From Pseudoduganella aquatica (GTDB taxonomy: Bacteria > Pseudomonadota > Gammaproteobacteria > Burkholderiales > Burkholderiaceae_D), in the NCBI RefSeq assembly GCF_009857595.1, contig NZ_WWCU01000040.1, positions 1-58,787 of the forward strand: DNA of 58,787 nt, read 5' to 3'. Below the pieces are notes generated by a model that made no database searches, was not told where the DNA came from, and saw only the letters and a program-made list of their open reading frames with translations. Positions within the stretch are counted from its first letter, which is position 1, and the number at the start of each line of letters is the position of its first letter. Of this stretch, positions 34,094 to 42,636 are shown in pieces. A program made the translations under genes and the position numbers.

Positions 34094-35098
34094 CTAGACC
34101 GGCAACGGCGCCTCGTCCATCAGCGCGATCTGCTCGCGCAGCTCCAGGATGCGGTCCTGCCAGTAGCGCTGGGTGTTAAACCAGGGGAAGGCGACCGGGA
34201 AGGCCGGGTCGTCCCAGCGGCGCGCGATCCAGGCCGAATAGTGGATCAGGCGCAGCGTGCGCAACGCTTCCACCAGGTGCATTTCGCGGCTGTCGAAATC
34301 GCAGAAATCCTCGTAGCCGGCCAGGATGTCGCCCATCTGGCGCACCTGCTCGTGGCGCTCGCCGGACAGCATCATCCACAGATCCTGGATGGCAGGCCCC
34401 ATGCGGCTGTCGTCGAAGTCCACAAAATGCGGGCCGGCGTCGGTCCACAGCACGTTGCCGCCATGGCAATCGCCGTGCAGGCGCAGCGTGGCCACGTCCC
34501 CTGCCCTGTCGTAGCAGCGCCGCACGCCGTCCAGCGCCTGCTCGGACACACTGCTCCACGCTGCCAGCAGCTCGGGCGGGATGAAGTTATTGGCCAGCAG
34601 ATAGTCGCGCGGCTCCGCGCCGAAGGTGGCTGGATCGATCGCCGGGCGCTCCTTGTAGGCCGCCAGCTTGCCCGCCTCGTGGATGCGGGCGATAAAGCGC
34701 CCGGTCCACTCCAGCACCGCCGGGTCGCCCAGTTCCGGCGCGCGGCCGCCGTGGCGCGGGAACACCGAGAAGCGGTAGCCTTGATATTCATGCAAGGTCC
34801 TGCCGTTGACTGCCAGCGCCGGCACCACCGGGATCTCGCGCTCGGCCAGTTCGGCCACAAACGCGTGCTCTTCCAGGATGGCGGCGTCGCTCCAGCGGCC
34901 AGGGCGATAGAACTTGGCCACCAGCGGCTGGCTGTCCTCTATGCCCACCTGGTAGACCCGGTTTTCATAGCTGTTCAGCGCCAGCAGGCGGCCGTCGCCA
35001 TACAGGCCGATGCTGTCGAGCGCGTCGAGCACGCAGTCTGGGCCGAGGGCGGCGTAGGGATGGACGGTGTCTGGATTATCGGTAGTCATGGCCGCCAT
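34094..35098 (-). CDS. srkA: Stress-response Ser/Thr kinase, SrkA (YihE/RdoA) family
   Basis: This 334-residue protein of the aminoglycoside-phosphotransferase fold has E. coli SrkA-like length. Visible motifs are SYENRVYQVGIED in the nucleotide loop, VAKFYRPGRW with the ATP-binding Lys, the catalytic LHGDCHGGNVLW (HxDxxxxN) and the metal-binding VDFDDSRMGP. SrkA phosphorylates proteins during envelope and oxidative stress and limits programmed death. Two ATGs are possible, 35098 and 35089, neither with a clear ribosome binding site; I kept the longer. It diverges from the SEC-C protein gene across 81 bases. Confidence 0.92.
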   Translation of the reverse strand: MAAMTTDNPDTVHPYAALGPDCVLDALDSIGLYGDGRLLALNSYENRVYQVGIEDSQPLVAKFYRPGRWSDAAILEEHAFVAELAEREIPVVPALAVNGRTLHEYQGYRFSVFPRHGGRAPELGDPAVLEWTGRFIARIHEAGKLAAYKERPAIDPATFGAEPRDYLLANNFIPPELLAAWSSVSEQALDGVRRCYDRAGDVATLRLHGDCHGGNVLWTDAGPHFVDFDDSRMGPAIQDLWMMLSGERHEQVRQMGDILAGYEDFCDFDSREMHLVEALRTLRLIHYSAWIARRWDDPAFPVAFPWFNTQRYWQDRILELREQIALMDEAPLPV

Positions 35099-35179
35099 TG
35101 TAAGCGCCGCAGCATTCTTCCGCCCGCAACATTGCGCCGCAGCGTATACTGGCGGCTTCAAACAAGAAGGATTAAGCAT

Positions 35180-35878
<699 letters not shown>

Positions 35879-35902
35879 TTCCCCGCGCGCCACTGCGGCG
35901 CG

Positions 35903-35999
35903 CTGACATTTTTTGCCACTCCGTCCACTGGACTGACAATTTTTGTCGCCCGGCATGATGGAGGCGGCCAAAAATTGTCACATCGACGTGACATTTTGC
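35903..35999. promoter_or_regulatory. Four TGACA(A)TTTTTG-like repeats upstream of a sigma-54 promoter
   Basis: Related sites occur at 35903-35917 (CTGACATTTTTTGCC), 35933-35947 (CTGACAATTTTTGTC), 35968-35981 (inverted, CCAAAAATTGTCAC) and 35988-35999 (GTGACATTTTGC). The first two are direct repeats 30 bases apart. The last two form an inverted repeat around a six-base centre. They fill the 100 bases before the -24/-12 element at 36001. This is the pattern of multiple activator sites; the binding protein is not known. Confidence 0.6.
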
Positions 36000-36000
36000 A

Positions 36001-36016
36001 TGGCACGCGACTTGCT
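36001..36016 (+). promoter_or_regulatory. Sigma-54 (-24/-12) promoter of the DUF1800-DUF1501 operon
   Basis: TGGCAC (36001-36006), five bases, TTGCT (36012-36016) match TGGCAC-N5-TTGCW exactly. Transcription would start near 36026, with AAGGAG about 16 bases later and the ATG at 36053. Confidence 0.8.
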
Positions 36017-36052
36017 GATTGGAAATAAACATCCAACAACAAGGAGAATTCC

Positions 36053-37900
36053 ATGCAGCGATTACTATGCCGGGGCTGGGCGGCGGCCTGCCTGATCAGC
36101 CTGGCTGCCAGCAGCTGGGCCGCCACCGTCACGCTGGAAAACACGGCCAAGGGCGAAGTCGCCCTGGGCAGCACAGTCTGGTTCGTGGGCAAAGTCGATG
36201 GCGTCGGCAAGTTCATGAACTTCACCGTGAACGGCATCGCCGGCGGCAATGCCACATTCGGCACGCTCAATTCCCAGAACGGCGAATACAAGGCGCCCGC
36301 CGCCATGCCGGCCAACCGCGTCATCACCATCACCGGCACCACCGCCACGGCGGACAAGCTGAGCGCCACCACCACGCTGACGCTCAAAACCGGCGCCACG
36401 GCGCCCAAGCCGACACCCACGCCCACCCCAACGCCCACCCCCACGCCGGTTCCGCCCCTGGGCGCCCAGCCCGCCATCGACCCAGCCACCGTGGCCGCCG
36501 CGCGCCTGCTCGAGCAAGCCACCTTCGGCCCCACTGCGGCGGACATCGCCAAAGTCAAATCCCTGGGCCAGGCCGCCTGGCTGGCCCAGCAGTTCGGCCT
36601 GCCGGCCAGCGCCATCCCGGCGACCGAAGACATGAACGTGCTGCGCGCCACCTGGTTCAACAATATGGCCGGCGGCCAGGACCAGCTGCGCCAGCGCATG
36701 ATCTTCGCGCTGTCCGAGCTGTTCGTGGTTTCCGCCGACAAAAACCCCTACGCCAACGAAATGCAGCCCTGGCTGGCCACCCTGTCGGCCAACGCCTTCG
36801 GCAACTTCAACACCCTGCTGCGCGAAATGACGCTCAACCCGTCCATGGGCAAATACCTGGACCTGGCCAACAGCAAGACGCCCGCGCCGAACGAAAACTA
36901 CGCGCGCGAAGTGATGCAGCTGTTCACCATCGGTCCGGTCATGCTGAACCAGGACGGCAGCGTGCAGACCGACCGCTACGGCGACCCCATCCCCAGCTAC
37001 AACCAGGAGCGCATCGCCGACATCTCGCGCGCCCTGAGCGGCTGGACCTACACCGGCGCCAGCACCACCGGCGCCAACTGGGAAAAGTTCAGCGGCCCGC
37101 TGGAGCCGCGCGACCGCCTGCACGACAAGGGCAGCAAGACGCTGCTGCAAGGCACCGTACTGCCGGCCGGCCGCAGCACCGTGCAGGACTTCGACGCCGT
37201 GATGGAGAACCTGTTCACCCACCCCAACCTGCCGCCCTTCATTGCCACGCGGCTGATCCGCGCCTTCACCACCAGCAACCCCAGCCCCGCCTACATCGAA
37301 CGCGTAGCCAATGTGTTCGCCGGCGGCCCTGCCGGACGCGGCGACCTGAAAGCCACGCTGACCGCCGTGCTGACCGACGCCGAAGCGCGCCAGGATACCC
37401 CCGGCGCCAGCCAGGGCAAGCTGAAAGACCCCGTGCTGCATTCACTGAGCCTGTTCCGCGCGCTGGACGCCACCGTGGTCAACCCCAACAACGCCTTCTG
37501 GGAATACTCGCAGCTGGGCCAGAAGCTGCTGAACGCGCCCAGCGTGTTCAACTTCTACTCGCCGATGACCGGCCTGCCCGGCACGCCGGGCCAGTTCGGC
37601 CCCGAGTTCCAGGTCTACGCCCCGGCGCTGGCCGTGGCGCGCGCCAACTTCCTGTACCGCTTCCTGTCCGGCGAATACAAGGGCATGGTCGCCATCGACA
37701 TCGCCCCCTACGTCGGCGTGGCGGGCGACGTGACCGCGCTGATGAACCTGGTGGACGCCAAGCTGCTGCAAGGGCGCATGTCGCCGGCCGCGCGCAGCGC
37801 CATCGCCGGCTCCGTCAGCGCCACCACCGACAAGACCCAGCGCGCCCTGACCGCGCTCTACCTGACCGCCATCACTGCCGAATTCGCAGTGCAGCAATAA
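36053..37900 (+). CDS. DUF1800 domain-containing secreted protein
   Basis: The 615-residue protein has a signal peptide (WAAACLISLAASSWAA), then a beta-rich domain of about 95 residues. A linker of Pro-Thr repeats (about 120-140, PTPTPTPTPTP) precedes the DUF1800 domain. That domain shows AARLLEQATFGPTAADI, LRQRMIFALSELFVVS, NENYAREVMQLFTIG, and FNFYSPMTGLPG, all typical of this family. DUF1800 genes are nearly always paired with a DUF1501 gene, as here. The pair is exported, but its biochemical function is not established. AAGGAG precedes the ATG, and transcription probably comes from the sigma-54 promoter at 36001. Confidence 0.93.
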   Translation: MQRLLCRGWAAACLISLAASSWAATVTLENTAKGEVALGSTVWFVGKVDGVGKFMNFTVNGIAGGNATFGTLNSQNGEYKAPAAMPANRVITITGTTATADKLSATTTLTLKTGATAPKPTPTPTPTPTPTPVPPLGAQPAIDPATVAAARLLEQATFGPTAADIAKVKSLGQAAWLAQQFGLPASAIPATEDMNVLRATWFNNMAGGQDQLRQRMIFALSELFVVSADKNPYANEMQPWLATLSANAFGNFNTLLREMTLNPSMGKYLDLANSKTPAPNENYAREVMQLFTIGPVMLNQDGSVQTDRYGDPIPSYNQERIADISRALSGWTYTGASTTGANWEKFSGPLEPRDRLHDKGSKTLLQGTVLPAGRSTVQDFDAVMENLFTHPNLPPFIATRLIRAFTTSNPSPAYIERVANVFAGGPAGRGDLKATLTAVLTDAEARQDTPGASQGKLKDPVLHSLSLFRALDATVVNPNNAFWEYSQLGQKLLNAPSVFNFYSPMTGLPGTPGQFGPEFQVYAPALAVARANFLYRFLSGEYKGMVAIDIAPYVGVAGDVTALMNLVDAKLLQGRMSPAARSAIAGSVSATTDKTQRALTALYLTAITAEFAVQQ

Positions 37901-37914
37901 GCGAGGACATCACC

Positions 37915-39291
37915 ATGAACAATAACAACCTGTCACGCCGTGGCTTCCTCGGACTCGGCGCGCAAGCCGGCATGCTGGGCGCCCTGTCCACCCTGGGCCT
38001 GCTGAGCGCACGGCCCGCCCAGGCCGCCGTCGGCGACTACAAGGCGCTGGTGTGCTTGTATATGTTCGGCGGCAACGACGGCAACAATATGATCGTGCCG
38101 CTGGACTCCGTTCGCTACGGCAAATACAACGCGATACGCGGCAGCCACGGCCTGGCTCTGTCGGTCGCCAGCAAGACCCTGGTGTCCGAGCGCAGCGCCC
38201 GCCTGCAGGCGGTGGCGGACACGGTGGAGCAGCCGTTCGCCTTCCACTACGGCATGCCCGAACTGGACGCGCTGTACGGCCAGGGCCAGGTGGCCGCCGT
38301 GCTCAACGTGGGCAGCCTGCGCCAGCCGCTGAGCAAGGCGCAATACCAGTCCGGCGTGGCGGTGCCGCCGCAGCTGTTCTCGCACCCGGACCAGCAGTTA
38401 CAGAACCAGGCCGGCACGCCATCGCTGGCCGGCACCGGATGGGGCGGCCGCCTGGTCGACCTGCTCGGCACGGGCGGCGACCTGGACGCGGTGGCGCTGG
38501 GCGGCGGCGGCCTGTTCATCGAAGGCGCCAAGACGCACGGCAACCTCATCCCCGCCAATGGCCAGCACAACCTGGCCGGCATGAATTTCTGGCCGCAAGC
38601 CGAGGCGGACAAGCGCCGCGCCGCGCTGACGGCGCTGCTGTCGGCCAACAACCCGAACATGATGGCGGCCACCGCCAACCGCACGCTGCTCAACGGCATG
38701 GAACTGGTGTCCGACCTGAAAGCGGCCACCGGCGGCGGCGCGCTGGCCACCACCTTCCCCGGCTACGGCCTGGCGCAGCAGCTCAAGACCGTGGCACAGC
38801 TGATCCGACTGCGCGCCACGCAGGGGCCGGGCCGCCAGGTCTATTTCGTCTCCCAAGGCGGCTTCGACACGCACGGCGGCCAGGCCTACCAGCAGTTCAG
38901 CATGCTGCGCCAGGTATCGCAGTCGCTGGCGGCGTTCCAGCTCGCGCTGGGCGAGATCGGCGCGCAGCAGCAGGTGACGACGTTCACTTTGTCCGACTTC
39001 GGCCGCAGCCTGCAGCCCAACAGCGGCGGCACCGACCACGGCTGGGGCAACCACCACCTGATCGTCGGCGGCGCAGTCAAGGGCGGCCTGTACGGCCAGT
39101 TCCCCGACTTCACGCTGGGCGGCAAGGACGACGCCACCGGGCGCGGCGTATGGATCCCGCAAATCTCCAACCAGCAATACGGCGCCACCCTGGGCCGCTG
39201 GTTCGGCGCCGACGACGCCATGCTCGAAACGCAAGTGTTCAAAAACGAGCTCGCCAACTTCGCCCTGAAAGACCTCGGCTTCATGGGTTGA
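37915..39291 (+). CDS. DUF1501 domain-containing Tat-exported protein
   Basis: These 458 residues begin with a twin-arginine signal: LSRRGFLGLGAQAG followed by a hydrophobic stretch and PAQAAVGDYKALVC. The mature part contains LYMFGGNDGNNMIVPLD near the start and later SQGGFDTHGGQ, LSDFGRSLQPNSGGTDHGWG and HHLIVGGAVKGG. These Asp and His residues recall a phosphatase/sulphatase metal site. Tat export suggests folding or cofactor loading in the cytoplasm. It follows its DUF1800 partner by 14 bases, and the two are most likely one functional unit outside the cytoplasm. Confidence 0.93.
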   Translation: MNNNNLSRRGFLGLGAQAGMLGALSTLGLLSARPAQAAVGDYKALVCLYMFGGNDGNNMIVPLDSVRYGKYNAIRGSHGLALSVASKTLVSERSARLQAVADTVEQPFAFHYGMPELDALYGQGQVAAVLNVGSLRQPLSKAQYQSGVAVPPQLFSHPDQQLQNQAGTPSLAGTGWGGRLVDLLGTGGDLDAVALGGGGLFIEGAKTHGNLIPANGQHNLAGMNFWPQAEADKRRAALTALLSANNPNMMAATANRTLLNGMELVSDLKAATGGGALATTFPGYGLAQQLKTVAQLIRLRATQGPGRQVYFVSQGGFDTHGGQAYQQFSMLRQVSQSLAAFQLALGEIGAQQQVTTFTLSDFGRSLQPNSGGTDHGWGNHHLIVGGAVKGGLYGQFPDFTLGGKDDATGRGVWIPQISNQQYGATLGRWFGADDAMLETQVFKNELANFALKDLGFMG

Positions 39292-39307
39292 CACCAGGGT
39301 GGACTCG

Positions 39308-39329
39308 CCCCTCCCTGATTTGGGAGGGA
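39308..39329 (+). terminator. Hairpin after the DUF1800-DUF1501 operon
   Basis: CCCTCCC (39309-39315) and GGGAGGG (39322-39328) make a perfect seven-pair stem with a six-base loop, 17 bases after the DUF1501 stop. No T-run follows, so efficiency as an intrinsic terminator is uncertain. It marks the boundary to the lower-GC island. Confidence 0.5.
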
Positions 39330-39374
39330 GCTTGTGGTATGTCAATACATCGGGATCGCTTCATCTTTATAACT

Positions 39375-39403
39375 GTCAGCTCCAATTCCCTAAGGAGCTG
39401 ACA
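39375..39403 (+). promoter_or_regulatory. Hairpin sequestering the ribosome binding site of the BPSL0067-family gene
   Basis: GTCAGCTCC (39375-39383) is perfectly complementary to GGAGCTGAC (39394-39402), with a ten-base loop. T39374 can pair with the A of the start codon. The right arm contains the GGAG of the ribosome binding site and touches the ATG. In an RNA that includes the left arm, translation should be blocked until the stem opens. Caveat: a TATAAC box at 39368-39373 would start transcription near 39380, inside the left arm, and then only a promoter further upstream would give the full stem. Confidence 0.5.
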
Positions 39404-39792
39404 TGTCTTATCAACTCAATCCTGCATTAGACGCAATCCAAGATCCAGGCAAGTTTGCGAATGCTGCCGGCAATACCGAATGGGTGGAATTCGTCCGTCA
39501 GGCCTGCGGTGCACCACGCACCAGCACCTGGAGAAAGAGAGTCAACGTCCTCTTGGCGACACCCGGAACCATTCCATCAGGTACGGCAATAGCAACGTTT
39601 GACGACAACGGAAAATATCCTACAGATACCAAAGGAAAACATGCGGCTGTGTATCTGGGGCATGGCCCGGGAGGCATACGTGTACTCGATCAGTGGAACA
39701 GAAAAGGACGAGTAAGCGAACGGACCATTTTCAATAAAAAACTCGCGACTCATCGCGTGGACAGCGCCAAATTCTACTTTGTCATCGAATAG
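39403..39792 (+). CDS. BPSL0067-family protein (possible amidase-like toxin or effector)
   Basis: The 129-residue protein fits the BPSL0067 family by length and by the blocks ACGAPRTSTWRKRVNV, GTAIATFDDNGKYPTDTKGKHAAVYLGHG and IRVLDQWN. The family resembles small NlpC/P60-like amidases and is often associated with secretion-system effectors. In the relatives I remember, a Cys stands at the start of the first helix (a CVxLV pattern). Here the corresponding stretch reads TEWVEFVRQ, so the nucleophile may be missing, while the His of KHAAVYLG is kept. No signal peptide is visible. The gene is visibly poorer in GC than its neighbours: 31 and 28 G+C in two 60-base lines counted at 39421 and 39601. 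An STY0301-like gene follows after eight bases. Confidence 0.8.
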   Translation: MSYQLNPALDAIQDPGKFANAAGNTEWVEFVRQACGAPRTSTWRKRVNVLLATPGTIPSGTAIATFDDNGKYPTDTKGKHAAVYLGHGPGGIRVLDQWNRKGRVSERTIFNKKLATHRVDSAKFYFVIE

Positions 39793-39800
39793 AGCGGCTC

Positions 39801-40232
39801 ATGAAATACCTCCTCTCGCTTGGCGTCTTCACAGCAATGCTCCGCCCCTGCCTGGCATTCGCCACACCTATCCCACTCGACTGCCCGCATGCCTTGGTCG
39901 TGGATCAGACAGTCACAAGTCCACACGAAGGTTGGGAGGCCCTGCAAGATGCCGGTCTCGCACAGCCTTCACTCACCAATATCGCAGTCTACACAGGCCA
40001 TCCGTCACGCCTCGGGAGCCTCATTCCCGTCAGCCGCCGTATAGGCCGTAAGGAAGTGCATACTTGGCAGCTACCGGATGACCCGGAGCGCTACTGGATA
40101 GCCTGTGTGTACGACAATTCCCGCATTCTTTTGATCAAGCCGCTTCCAAAGGAGACGCATCGATGTACGCAAACCGATAAGCTGTTGTCCAATGGCCGGC
40201 GCAATGGCATCGAGTCTTTCGTTTGCGAGTAG
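39801..40232 (+). CDS. STY0301-family periplasmic protein, likely partner of the preceding gene
   Basis: The 143-residue protein has a signal peptide (MKYLLSLGVFTAMLRPCLAF ATP). Its mature domain has the layout of STY0301-like proteins: an early LDCPHALVV, a central VYTGHPSRLGSLIPV, then WQLPDDPERYWIACVYDNSRILLIKPLP, and a terminal Cys. The three mature cysteines suggest disulphides. Periplasmic location and position directly after a BPSL0067-like gene suggest an immunity or accessory protein for it (inference). GC content is low as in its partner, and no strong ribosome binding site is seen, so translation may be coupled. Confidence 0.75.
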   Translation: MKYLLSLGVFTAMLRPCLAFATPIPLDCPHALVVDQTVTSPHEGWEALQDAGLAQPSLTNIAVYTGHPSRLGSLIPVSRRIGRKEVHTWQLPDDPERYWIACVYDNSRILLIKPLPKETHRCTQTDKLLSNGRRNGIESFVCE

Positions 40233-40296
40233 TGCGCGCCACGGGCGGCGCGGGAAGGCATACAATTAATCAGGAGCGACTTCCAGCGGGCTAGCC

Positions 40297-40701
40297 ATGG
40301 GGCATGACGACTATCAGCAGCGCAAGCAGCAGTGGCTTGCGCGTATCGATGGCTTTTATGGCCAGGTACAGCTGTGGCTGGCGCGCTATGCGGAGAAAGG
40401 CCAGGTGAAGTATGACCTGCACGCGCTGGTGCTGACCGAGGAGATGCTAGGCACGTACACCACCCGCACCCTGGGCATCAGCCTGGGGCGCCAGCATGTG
40501 CTGCTGCGCCCTGTCGGCGTGATGCTCGACAGCAGCGGCGGCCGCATGGACCTGGAGGGGCATCGCGGCATCGTGCACTTTGTGCTGCCCGACCTTGCCG
40601 CCGACTGGAAAATCGCCACCAAGGCGGGCGAATACCCCGCTCTTGAAGAATTCAACGAGGATAACTTCTTCGAGGCGCTGCTGGAGGTCTCCAGCGACTG
40701 A
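40297..40701 (+). CDS. Conserved hypothetical cytoplasmic protein
   Basis: The 134-residue acidic protein has no signal peptide or membrane helix. It opens MGHDDYQQRKQQWLARIDGF and has a beta-rich middle (ISLGRQHVLLRPVGVMLDSSGGRMDLEG HRGIVHFVLPD). The C-terminus is acidic (PALEEFNEDNFFEALLEVSSD). The GRMDLEG block looks conserved to me from unrelated genomes, but I cannot tie it to a function. Its GC content is back to the level of the chromosome, so it is probably not part of the low-GC island before it. It is convergent with orn, with 24 bases between the stops. Confidence 0.65.
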   Translation: MGHDDYQQRKQQWLARIDGFYGQVQLWLARYAEKGQVKYDLHALVLTEEMLGTYTTRTLGISLGRQHVLLRPVGVMLDSSGGRMDLEGHRGIVHFVLPDLAADWKIATKAGEYPALEEFNEDNFFEALLEVSSD

Positions 40702-40725
40702 GCGCCGTGACCTCCCGCCTCGGCA

Positions 40726-41310
40726 TTACAGCTTGATGAAGTGCTCGCGGTAGTACTTCAGTTCCTCGATGGACTCGACGATGTCGGCCAGCGCGGTGTG
40801 CTTCTGGTGCTTCTTGAAGCCGCCGACGATCTCCGGCTTCCAGCGCTTGCACAGCTCTTTCAGCGTGGATACGTCGATATTGCGGTAGTGGAAGAACGCC
40901 TCCAGCTTGGGCATGTACTTCACCATGAAGCGGCGGTCCTGGCCGATGGTGTTGCCGCACATCGGCGCTTTGCCGGCGGGAACCCACTTCTTCAGGAAGG
41001 CGATCAGCTCGGCTTCGGCGAACGCTTCGGTGATGGTGGACGCCTTCACGCGCTCGGTCAGACCGGAACGGCCGTGGGTGCCCTTGTTCCAGTTGTCCAT
41101 CTTGTCCAGCGTTTCATCGGTCTGATGGATGGCAAACACCGGGCCTTCGGCCAGGAAATTCAGATGCATGTCGGTGACGATGATGGCCACTTCGATAATG
41201 CGGTCGGTTTCCGGCTCCAGGCCCGTCATTTCCATGTCCACCCACACCAGATTGGTCTCATTAGGACGCTCTTGCGGAGTAGTAGTTGGGATTTCGGTCG
41301 CTTGTGACAT
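40726..41310 (-). CDS. orn: Oligoribonuclease
   Basis: The 194-residue DEDDh exonuclease degrades two- to five-nucleotide RNAs, including pGpG, the breakdown product of c-di-GMP. Visible motifs are VWVDMEMTGLEPETDRIIEVA (first D and E), FLKKWVPAGKAPMCGNTIGQDRRF (second D), and HTALADIVESIEEL (H and final D). I chose the ATG at 41310, which has AGAGAG upstream; extra upstream codons to 41409 belong to the intergenic region and the opposite gene. It has a slightly long N-terminus (SQATEIPTTTPQERPN) compared with E. coli Orn. It diverges from the M48 protease gene by 47 bases. Confidence 0.96.
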   Translation of the reverse strand: MSQATEIPTTTPQERPNETNLVWVDMEMTGLEPETDRIIEVAIIVTDMHLNFLAEGPVFAIHQTDETLDKMDNWNKGTHGRSGLTERVKASTITEAFAEAELIAFLKKWVPAGKAPMCGNTIGQDRRFMVKYMPKLEAFFHYRNIDVSTLKELCKRWKPEIVGGFKKHQKHTALADIVESIEELKYYREHFIKL

Positions 41311-41357
41311 AATTCTCTCTTGGCCTAAACAATCCGCCATTTTCTCACAGGCATAGA

Positions 41358-42626
41358 ATGTATTCACACGCGTTTTCGATTTTGTTCGTTTCTTTCCTCG
41401 TCCTGACACTGGCCGCGCGCTTCTGGCTGGCCTCGCGCCATATCCGCCACGTGCTGGCCCACCGCAACGCCGTGCCGCCCGAATTCGCCGAAAAAATCCC
41501 CCTCGCCGCCCACCAGAAGGCGGCCGACTACACCATCGCCCGCACCAAGTTCGGCATGCTGGGCGTGGCGGTCAACGCCGCCGTGCTGGTCTGCTTCACG
41601 CTGCTGGGCGGCCTGCAGTGGCTGTCGGTGGAAGTGTACAAGCTGGCCGGCCCCGGCATGGCTTACCAGATCGGCCTGCTGGTGGCTTATGCCGCCATTT
41701 CCGGCCTGATCGACCTGCCCTTCGACTACTACAAGCAGTTCGGCCTGGAGCAGCGTTTCGGTTTTAACAAGATGAGCCGCGGCCTGTTCTTTGCCGACAT
41801 GGTCAAAGGCATCGCGCTGGGCGCCGTCATCGGCCTGCCGCTGGTGTGGGTGGTGCTCACGCTGATGGAAAAAAGCGGCGGCCTGTGGTGGCTGTACGCC
41901 TGGTGCGTGTGGAGCGGCTTCCAGCTGCTGATGATGGTGCTGTTCCCCACCGTGATCGCGCCGCTGTTCAACAAGTTCACCCCGCTGGCGGACGAGTCGC
42001 TGAAGTCGCGCATCGAGGGCCTGATGCAGCGCGTCGGCTTCGCCTCCAAGGGCCTGTTCGTGATGGACGGTTCCAAGCGCAGCGCGCACGGCAACGCCTA
42101 TTTCTCCGGCTTTGGCGCCAACAAGCGCATCGTGTTCTTCGACACCTTGCTGTCGCGCCTGGCGCCGCAGGAAATCGAGGCGGTGCTGGCGCACGAGCTG
42201 GGGCACTTCAAGCTCAAGCACATCATCAAGCGCATCGCCATGATGTTCGCCATCTCGCTGGCCTTTTTGGCGCTGCTGGGCTGGCTGAAGAACCAGCTGT
42301 GGTTCTACACCGGCCTGGGCGTGGACCCGCTGCTGCTGGCCGGCGAGAGCAACAACGCCATGGCGCTGCTGCTGTTCGCACTGGCGCTGCCGGTGTTCAC
42401 CTTCCTGCTCGGCCCGCTCACCTCGCTCAGCTCGCGCAAGCACGAGTTCGAGGCGGACGCCTTCGCCGCCAAGCACACCGACGCGCGCGACCTGGTGTCG
42501 GCGCTGGTGAAAATGTACGAGGACAACGCCTCCACCCTGACGCCCGACCCGCTGCACTCGGCGTTCTACGATTCCCACCCGCCGGCCAGCGTGCGCATCC
42601 GCCAGCTGAACCTGGCGGCCCAGTGA
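41358..42626 (+). CDS. M48-family membrane metallopeptidase (Ste24/CAAX protease-like)
   Basis: The 422-residue protein has about six to seven transmembrane helices and the zinc motif HELGH (279-283) in VLAHELGHFKLKHI. The third ligand is probably the Glu in RKHEFEADAFA. The family includes Ste24-type CAAX proteases, which in bacteria serve in membrane protein quality control. The block QFGLEQRFGFNKMSRGLFFADMVKG is characteristic. It opens the M48 - pterin dehydratase - rsgA transcript that is common in Burkholderiales. Confidence 0.93.
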   Translation: MYSHAFSILFVSFLVLTLAARFWLASRHIRHVLAHRNAVPPEFAEKIPLAAHQKAADYTIARTKFGMLGVAVNAAVLVCFTLLGGLQWLSVEVYKLAGPGMAYQIGLLVAYAAISGLIDLPFDYYKQFGLEQRFGFNKMSRGLFFADMVKGIALGAVIGLPLVWVVLTLMEKSGGLWWLYAWCVWSGFQLLMMVLFPTVIAPLFNKFTPLADESLKSRIEGLMQRVGFASKGLFVMDGSKRSAHGNAYFSGFGANKRIVFFDTLLSRLAPQEIEAVLAHELGHFKLKHIIKRIAMMFAISLAFLALLGWLKNQLWFYTGLGVDPLLLAGESNNAMALLLFALALPVFTFLLGPLTSLSSRKHEFEADAFAAKHTDARDLVSALVKMYEDNASTLTPDPLHSAFYDSHPPASVRIRQLNLAAQ

Positions 42627-42636
42627 GGACACCATC

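Noticed and set aside
35976..35982. TGTCACA upstream of DUF1800 as an ECF41 promoter
   Set aside because: No CGTC follows after 16 bases, and the heptamer is part of the TGACAATTTTTG repeats of the sigma-54 promoter.
36414..36446. Short CCCACGCC-type tandem repeat as a minisatellite
   Set aside because: It simply encodes the Pro-Thr linker of the DUF1800 protein.
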